A stretch of 11,460 nt of DNA, taken from positions 1 to 11,460 of the forward strand of contig CAJQOK010000586.1 of assembly GCA_905479905.1 (NCBI GenBank). Reading direction: 5' to 3'. The stretch's first letter is position 1. Each line of letters opens with the position of its first letter. The position numbers were made by a program, and so were the translations under genes. This document shows positions 7,761-11,460 of the stretch, in pieces. The DNA comes from an uncultured Aliterella sp. Its GTDB lineage: Bacteria > Cyanobacteriota > Cyanobacteriia > Cyanobacteriales > Chroococcidiopsidaceae. The notes beneath the pieces are model-generated. The model worked only from the letters and a program-made list of their open reading frames with translations, did not search any database and was not told the DNA's origin.

Positions 7761-8102
7761 CGTTTTACTGCTTAAAGGTATTTGCAATTACTTTTTTATA
7801 AAGAAAGCTGACAAAATAAACGCATACATAAATATTTTGTTCGCCACTAAAACTTAATGACGAAGACTAATTTGTCTTGCAATCTTTTTGAAGTAGAGCA
7901 TCTATAAAATGCTGGTTCTCTTTGCTAGAGTAGTTGTTATTAATAAGTGTTTACAATGAATTTTCTTTTGATCGAATTATCAATAATTTTGATATTCTAA
8001 AACTCACTATTTCTATTTATAAGTTTATTGATAAAATGGATACAAATTTATTTTTTGCATCTTACTTAAGAGATACTTTAGATAAGATGCGCTCGCAATT
8101 AT
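7761..8102. other. AT-rich intergenic region between eboF and trpE
   Basis: About 340 bases of markedly AT-rich DNA with no convincing gene. It must hold the promoter if trpE starts its own transcript; I could not pick a convincing -35/-10 pair on the minus strand. AAGAC-TAATTT-GTCTT at 7863-7878 is a small inverted repeat. CCA trinucleotides (Trp codons on the minus strand) are almost absent, so there is no tandem-Trp leader peptide. A 73-codon TTG-initiated plus-strand frame (7934-8155) runs into the end of eboF and has no recognisable features. Confidence 0.6.
8057..8090 (-). other. Stem-loop just after eboF
   Basis: GCATCTTA (8057-8064) and TAAGATGC (8083-8090) form a perfect 8-bp inverted repeat around 18 bases, starting 12 bases past the eboF stop. 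On the minus strand the stem is followed by A6, not T, so it is not a standard intrinsic terminator. It may protect the mRNA 3' end or be part of a factor-dependent end site. Confidence 0.45.
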
Positions 8103-9473
8103 TTATTCGACAAGATGTTGGAACAGTAATTTACAAACATCAGTTGCAGCAATAGTATCTGCGTTGAGTGAGTTAGGTTTTTGAGTAATAAATATTGGCT
8201 GATCTTGAGACGAAACATTAATAGCACCATGAGAACCACGTACTAAATTAGCATCGGTGGGGATAACATCCATTAAGTAGCGAAATCCTAACTTTTTCTG
8301 TAATAGTTTCAAACCAACTTTAAGTTGAGGAACTTTGATTTGCGGGTCGATAAATAGTTCTACCGGATCGTAACCTGGTTTGCGGTGAATATCGACAGTA
8401 GAGGCAAAATCAGGAGCGCAAGCGTCATCTAACCAATAATAGTAAGTAAACCAACTATCTGGCTGTGCGATCGCTACTAAGTCTCCAGAACGGGAGTGAT
8501 TGAGATGATAAGCTGCTTTTTCATCTTCTAATACCTGCGCCACACCGGGGGTTGATTCTAAAATATCGCGGACTTTGGGTAGATAACTAGGATCGTTTAC
8601 ATATATATGAGCAACTTGATGATCTGCAACCGCAAAAGCCTTGCTTGCACCACAATCGAGCAATTCGCGCCCTAATTCTTCCCGTACTGTTAATAAACCC
8701 TGTTCTCGCAACACGCGATTTAAGTGGACTGGGCGCGAAACATCAGTTATACCGTACTCTGATAAAACAACTACTTGAGCATTTCGAGCTTCATAGTAAG
8801 CAATCAAATCGCCACAAATAGCATCAATTTCTTGCAAATCTTTGTGAATAAGGCTGTTTTTAGTGCCAAGACGTTGCAATCCGTAATCTAAGTGAGGTAG
8901 ATAAACTAAAGTTAGCGTCGGATTGTAACGTTCTTCTGTCCACTTAGCACTATCTGCAATCCACTGACTAGAGGCGATGTTTGTATTGGGCCCCCAGAAG
9001 TTGAATAAGGGAAATTGACCTAAATCCTTAGTGAGATGCGATCGCATTTCCGCAGGTTGTGTATAGATATCGGGAATTTTTCGCCCATCGGCGGGGTACA
9101 GGGGGCGCGGCGTAACAGCGTAATCTACCGAGGAGTACATATTGTACCACCAGAACAAATTAGCACAGGTAAAAGACGAATCGAGCGATCGCGCCATATC
9201 CCAGATTTTAGGCGATCGCACTAATTTATTAGATTGTTTCCAAAATTTTACTTCGCATTCATCGCGGAAGTACCACCCGTTACCAACAATGCCATGTTCG
9301 TCAGGCAATTTGCCAGTTAAGTAGGTAGCTTGCGCCGTACAAGTTACCGCCGGGAGTACGGGTTTAATATTGGCTAATTGCCCCTTTTTTGCCCAATTAG
9401 ATAAAAAGGGCGTATGTTCTCCGAGTAAGCTGGGGGTTAAGCCTACTACGTTTAGAACAACTGTTTTTCGCAT
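8103..9473 (-). CDS. eboF: EboF-like type I phosphodiesterase/nucleotide pyrophosphatase family protein
   Basis: A 456-residue member of the alkaline phosphatase superfamily (type I phosphodiesterase/nucleotide pyrophosphatase branch). Seen: N-terminal KTVVLNVVGLTPSLLG, the candidate nucleophile T44 in PAVTCTAQATYLTG (41-54), GNGWYFRDE, WWYNMYS, YLPHLDYGLQRLG with D196, LSEYG at 237-241, ADHQVAHIYV with H285 and H289, DIHRKPGYDP, and GSHG with H415. Several positions that bind metal in classical NPP enzymes are changed (V10-G11 where DG is usual, SEYG instead of SDHG), so the substrate may be unusual. No signal peptide or membrane segment is obvious. ATG at 9473 lies 98 bases after eboE; no clear Shine-Dalgarno. 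The neighbouring eboE and its place near trp/tyrA genes suggest the ebo cluster tied to periplasmic export of the scytonemin precursor. Its substrate is unknown to me. Confidence 0.82.
   Translation of the reverse strand: MRKTVVLNVVGLTPSLLGEHTPFLSNWAKKGQLANIKPVLPAVTCTAQATYLTGKLPDEHGIVGNGWYFRDECEVKFWKQSNKLVRSPKIWDMARSLDSSFTCANLFWWYNMYSSVDYAVTPRPLYPADGRKIPDIYTQPAEMRSHLTKDLGQFPLFNFWGPNTNIASSQWIADSAKWTEERYNPTLTLVYLPHLDYGLQRLGTKNSLIHKDLQEIDAICGDLIAYYEARNAQVVVLSEYGITDVSRPVHLNRVLREQGLLTVREELGRELLDCGASKAFAVADHQVAHIYVNDPSYLPKVRDILESTPGVAQVLEDEKAAYHLNHSRSGDLVAIAQPDSWFTYYYWLDDACAPDFASTVDIHRKPGYDPVELFIDPQIKVPQLKVGLKLLQKKLGFRYLMDVIPTDANLVRGSHGAINVSSQDQPIFITQKPNSLNADTIAATDVCKLLFQHLVE
9185..9219. repeat. 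Pair of HIP1 octamers within eboF
   Basis: GCGATCGC occurs at 9185-9192 and again at 9212-9219, with a third copy at 9038-9045. This octamer is highly over-represented in many cyanobacterial genomes; nine or more occur in this window, mostly inside coding sequence. It supports cyanobacterial origin and long residence of the eboF gene in such a genome. Confidence 0.9.
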
Positions 9474-9504
9474 GGTTTTTATATGGGTTAATTTGAAAAG
9501 ATGT

Positions 9505-9553
9505 GGGGAGATCCCCCCTAACCCCCCTTTTTAAGGGGGGAAAATATGGAGTA
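9505..9553. repeat. Palindromic intergenic repeat, copy 2 (eboE-eboF gap)
   Basis: Plus strand: GGGG, then two C6 runs (9513-9518, 9522-9527), TTTTTAA, a G6 run (9535-9540) and AAAATATGGAGTA. The core 9523-9553 matches the trpE-trpC copy at 29 of 31 positions. Either C6 run can pair with the single G6 run, and the leading GGGG can also pair with CCCC (GGGGAGATCCCC), giving mutually exclusive hairpins. It fills about half of the 98-base gap. It is a dispersed repeat of cyanobacterial type; effect on expression of eboF is not known. Confidence 0.75.
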
Positions 9554-9571
9554 ATACTGGTTAAAAAATTA

Positions 9572-10810
9572 TTATGAGATGAAAGCAGGCTGTGGTTGAA
9601 TTTCTAAGCCTGTTTGTAATACCCACTCATACTCTCTTTGGATAGATGCGAGTAAATCGATTTTCATTTCTTGGGGTAAAACATCCCAAGTATAGGTTTC
9701 AATTTCTAGATGCTGACAAACAGGGTTTGCTTGTAGTAATTGCAAAACTGCCACAATATCATCTTGAGTAGACTGCAAAACTTGATAATCGTGGATAAAA
9801 ATAGGTACGTGAAAATGTGTGCGCCATTCTTGAGCTTTTGACTGCTCTAGATATGGTAAAGCTGTAACTAAATCGGGGTAATGATGCAATGAACCATCTG
9901 GGTAACGTTCGATTACTTGGTGTAAGTAAGTAGACTCAGCAAAGGGGCGCAATCGTGATAATAAAACCTCTCTATTGGCAGGTAATGCTACTTTAATTGC
10001 TGCACTTAGCTGGATTTTGCCGATTTTGATGCCAGATTCCTGAAAAAGTGCAAAAACTGTAGCCGGATCTTCGTATTCCACTGCAAAATGACAAGTATCG
10101 TAGCAAATACGGATGTGTTCGAGTAATTGTGCTTCTGCTAATTTTGGAGAGATACCCAAAGATTGGGCAAGAATTGCGCCGCTAACTGGAAGCAACCAGT
10201 TGGTAAAAAAATCGATTACTTCCGCCGTATTTTCGAGCAATCCATCGGGTTCGGGTTCTATATCTAAATGGATAAGTTTCCCGGTTTGCTGGCGAAGGTT
10301 GATAAGTTCGGCGGTAAGGGATGCAAGGTGAAGACAACTAGAGTTGAAAATGTGATTTTCAGCAGAAACTTCGCCTTTCCACCAAGGCTTGTAAGATATA
10401 GGTAAAGTAGAAATCCCTCCATCTATACCTTGAGGCAATAAAGCAGCGAGAATTTTGGCTAAATTTATTGTGTAGTCTAGGCGTTCAATTTTAGACCAAT
10501 CGGGCGAATAGACGGCATCTTTGACAACTTGGTGATGAAATTCTCCATAAGGAAAGCCATTTAGAGTAAATACATACAAGTTTTGAGCCGTTAACCAAGA
10601 TTGAAACTGAGCTAAATTATCTCTTTCTAATAACTCCTTAGCGGCAATATTTGCTAAACGCAGTCCAATACCAAAAGGGTTTTCTGGAGACAACCGCAAC
10701 TTAAGAACAGGGATATATTGCTTTAGATTGGCAAAAACTTCGCTCCAACTTTCGCCGGGATGAATATTAGTGCAGTAGGTGAGATGAATATTATCTGTAC
10801 CAATTTTCAT
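9572..10810 (-). CDS. eboE: EboE-like TIM-barrel (xylose isomerase-like) protein
   Basis: A 412-residue protein of the xylose isomerase-like TIM-barrel type, recognised as EboE from its conserved signatures: HLTYCTNIHPGESW at 9-22, NGFPYGEFH at 84-92, DIEPEPDG at 183-190 with acidic residues E185 and E187, CYDTCHFAVEYE at 236-247 with D238 and H241, KIQLSAA at 265-271, HFHVPIF at 332-338 and LEIETYTW at 368-375. The spaced Glu, Asp and His residues at strand ends look like a divalent metal site, so an isomerase or epimerase-like reaction is plausible; the true substrate is unknown. ATG at 10810 is the natural start; no Shine-Dalgarno is evident. It precedes eboF and follows a probable eboD. 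In Nostoc punctiforme ebo genes are needed for normal scytonemin localisation, so a role in precursor export is inferred. Confidence 0.85.
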   Translation of the reverse strand: MKIGTDNIHLTYCTNIHPGESWSEVFANLKQYIPVLKLRLSPENPFGIGLRLANIAAKELLERDNLAQFQSWLTAQNLYVFTLNGFPYGEFHHQVVKDAVYSPDWSKIERLDYTINLAKILAALLPQGIDGGISTLPISYKPWWKGEVSAENHIFNSSCLHLASLTAELINLRQQTGKLIHLDIEPEPDGLLENTAEVIDFFTNWLLPVSGAILAQSLGISPKLAEAQLLEHIRICYDTCHFAVEYEDPATVFALFQESGIKIGKIQLSAAIKVALPANREVLLSRLRPFAESTYLHQVIERYPDGSLHHYPDLVTALPYLEQSKAQEWRTHFHVPIFIHDYQVLQSTQDDIVAVLQLLQANPVCQHLEIETYTWDVLPQEMKIDLLASIQREYEWVLQTGLEIQPQPAFIS

Positions 10811-10922
10811 AATTATTGTTTGTATTTTGGTGAAGTCAGTTAGAGGGCTGAACTTTCCTTAATTCTCACCGAAACACTGCTAAACGCACAGAGATTGAAC
10901 GCTCACAGATATGACATTGTTG

Positions 10923-11216
10923 GCAGGGGGTTTGGGCGGCATCGAATCTGAGGAATCCTTCCCCCGAAAAATGCCTTGGGAGGCAACTCGTCCCCCAACC
11001 CCCAATACTCGGTTTTTCTTAAGACAAGCCTTGTAGAACAAAGACACACCTATTCGATTCTTACCAAAAACTTGTGTATTAACCGAAAAAGAAGCCGATT
11101 GCCGAAACCTACCGCACCCCAAGACAAGGCACTTTTGCAGGGGGTTTGGGGGACGAGTTGCCTCCCCCAATGGGGGGTTTGGGGGGCAGACCCCCCATAT
11201 TCGGTTTTTCCTAAGA
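10923..11216. repeat. Composite G/C-run repeat region between eboD-like gene and eboE
   Basis: The 421-base gap (10811-11231) holds several repeat copies: GCAGGGGGTTTGGG at 10923-10936 and 11137-11150 (identical); a 20-base unit at 11005-11024 and 11197-11216 (18/20, core TCGGTTTTTC); and a long inverted repeat at 10978-11166. TGGGGGG at 11171 and G6 at 11181-11186 can both pair with C6 at 11191-11196. Open frames in this stretch on both strands are low-complexity and look spurious. The region resembles an expanded or decayed cyanobacterial intergenic repeat, possibly a MITE-like remnant; no transposase is present. Confidence 0.7.
10978..11166. repeat. Long inverted repeat (26/27-bp arms)
   Basis: Left arm 10978-11003 (starting GGGAGGCAACTCGTCCCCC) is the reverse complement of right arm 11140-11166, with one extra T in the right arm as the only difference. 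The arms are separated by 136 bases that contain no recognisable gene. Allowing a 2-base gap the pairing extends a few bases outward. The arms would pair as a very stable hairpin in RNA, or could be terminal repeats of a small non-autonomous element; no target-site duplication was identified. Confidence 0.8.
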
Positions 11217-11231
11217 ATTTAGGAGGGCGTT

Positions 11232-11460
11232 TTAAACTGCCAACAGTTCCTTAATAGCTTTCCTATAGACAGGTACATCAACCTCATGCACCTCAAAACC
11301 TTGACCAATTTCTTGCAATAACATTAAAGTCAATTCGCCCCCTAAGTGTTCTCTAAACTCTGTCAACCCCGCCAGCAGACACCGAGAAGAAGGAGGAGAA
11401 TTTAGTTGTTCGGCAAGTTCTGGTACAGATAAAGTAAAACCAATAGCCAAAAGCGTCTTA
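11232..11460 (-). CDS. eboD: 3' end of dehydroquinate synthase-like sugar phosphate cyclase (EboD-like), partial
   Basis: The reading frame is open to the right edge, so only the C-terminal 75 residues or so are visible and the start is outside the window. The end carries FREHLGGELTLMLLQEIGQG, then FEVHEVD and a final helix. This resembles the C-terminus of dehydroquinate-synthase-fold sugar phosphate cyclases (EboD and the valiolone/desmethyl-4-deoxygadusol synthase relatives) more than that of housekeeping AroB. The catalytic metal- and NAD-binding parts are not visible, so activity cannot be judged. Its position before eboE on the same strand supports eboD. Alternatives are a cluster-borne aroB or another cyclase of the same fold; the symbol is tentative. 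TAA is at 11234-11232. Confidence 0.6.
   Translation of the reverse strand, partial: KTLLAIGFTLSVPELAEQLNSPPSSRCLLAGLTEFREHLGGELTLMLLQEIGQGFEVHEVDVPVYRKAIKELLAV

Noticed and set aside
7934..8155. Plus-strand frame of 73 codons (TTG start) in the eboF-trpE gap
   Set aside because: It has no ribosome site, is AT-driven in composition, overlaps the 3' end of eboF on the opposite strand and shows no recognisable motif. A decayed gene fragment cannot be excluded.
10880..11254. Overlapping frames on both strands in the eboD-eboE gap
   Set aside because: They consist of translated repeat sequence rich in Gly, Pro, Ser and Asn, match each other's antisense, and contain the inverted repeat arms. They look spurious.

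Overview
The window reads as a chromosomal stretch of a cyanobacterium, probably a filamentous, scytonemin-type one. Evidence: at least nine HIP1 octamers GCGATCGC (starting at 931, 2399, 3654, 3886, 7457, 8467, 9038, 9185 and 9212), heptanucleotide tandem repeats of the kind found in Nostoc relatives, C6/G6 palindromes between genes, and protein sequences of cyanobacterial type. Every convincing gene lies on the minus strand, so the biological order runs from high to low coordinates.

Reading 5' to 3' on the minus strand: (i) the 3' end of a sugar-phosphate-cyclase/dehydroquinate-synthase-like gene (eboD-like, cut by the right edge); (ii) a 421-base gap full of G/C-run repeats with a long inverted repeat; (iii) eboE (TIM-barrel, xylose-isomerase-like) and eboF (type I phosphodiesterase/alkaline-phosphatase superfamily); (iv) an AT-rich gap of about 390 bases ending in a duplicated copy of the trpE start region; (v) trpE-trpG fusion, trpC, trpA, trpB, trpD, closely spaced; (vi) a strong intrinsic terminator; (vii) tyrA of the chorismate mutase/prephenate dehydrogenase type.

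The combination of ebo genes, a trp set led by a TrpE-TrpG fusion and lacking trpF, and a prephenate-dehydrogenase type TyrA fits the precursor-supply and export part of a scytonemin (UV-screening pigment) locus. The trp genes would supply tryptophan, and TyrA p-hydroxyphenylpyruvate; the core enzymes ScyA/B/C condense products of these two, and the ebo products are linked to moving the precursor to the periplasm. The scy core genes are not in this window, so the pathway assignment is inference from gene content.

Sequence-level oddities: the trpA stop codon lies inside a heptamer microsatellite; a degenerate chorismate mutase segment is fused to TyrA; a 31-bp duplication carries the trpE ribosome site and start and creates a 14-codon upstream ORF; a terminator separates tyrA from the trp genes with almost no room for a promoter; and related palindromes sit in two different intergenic gaps.
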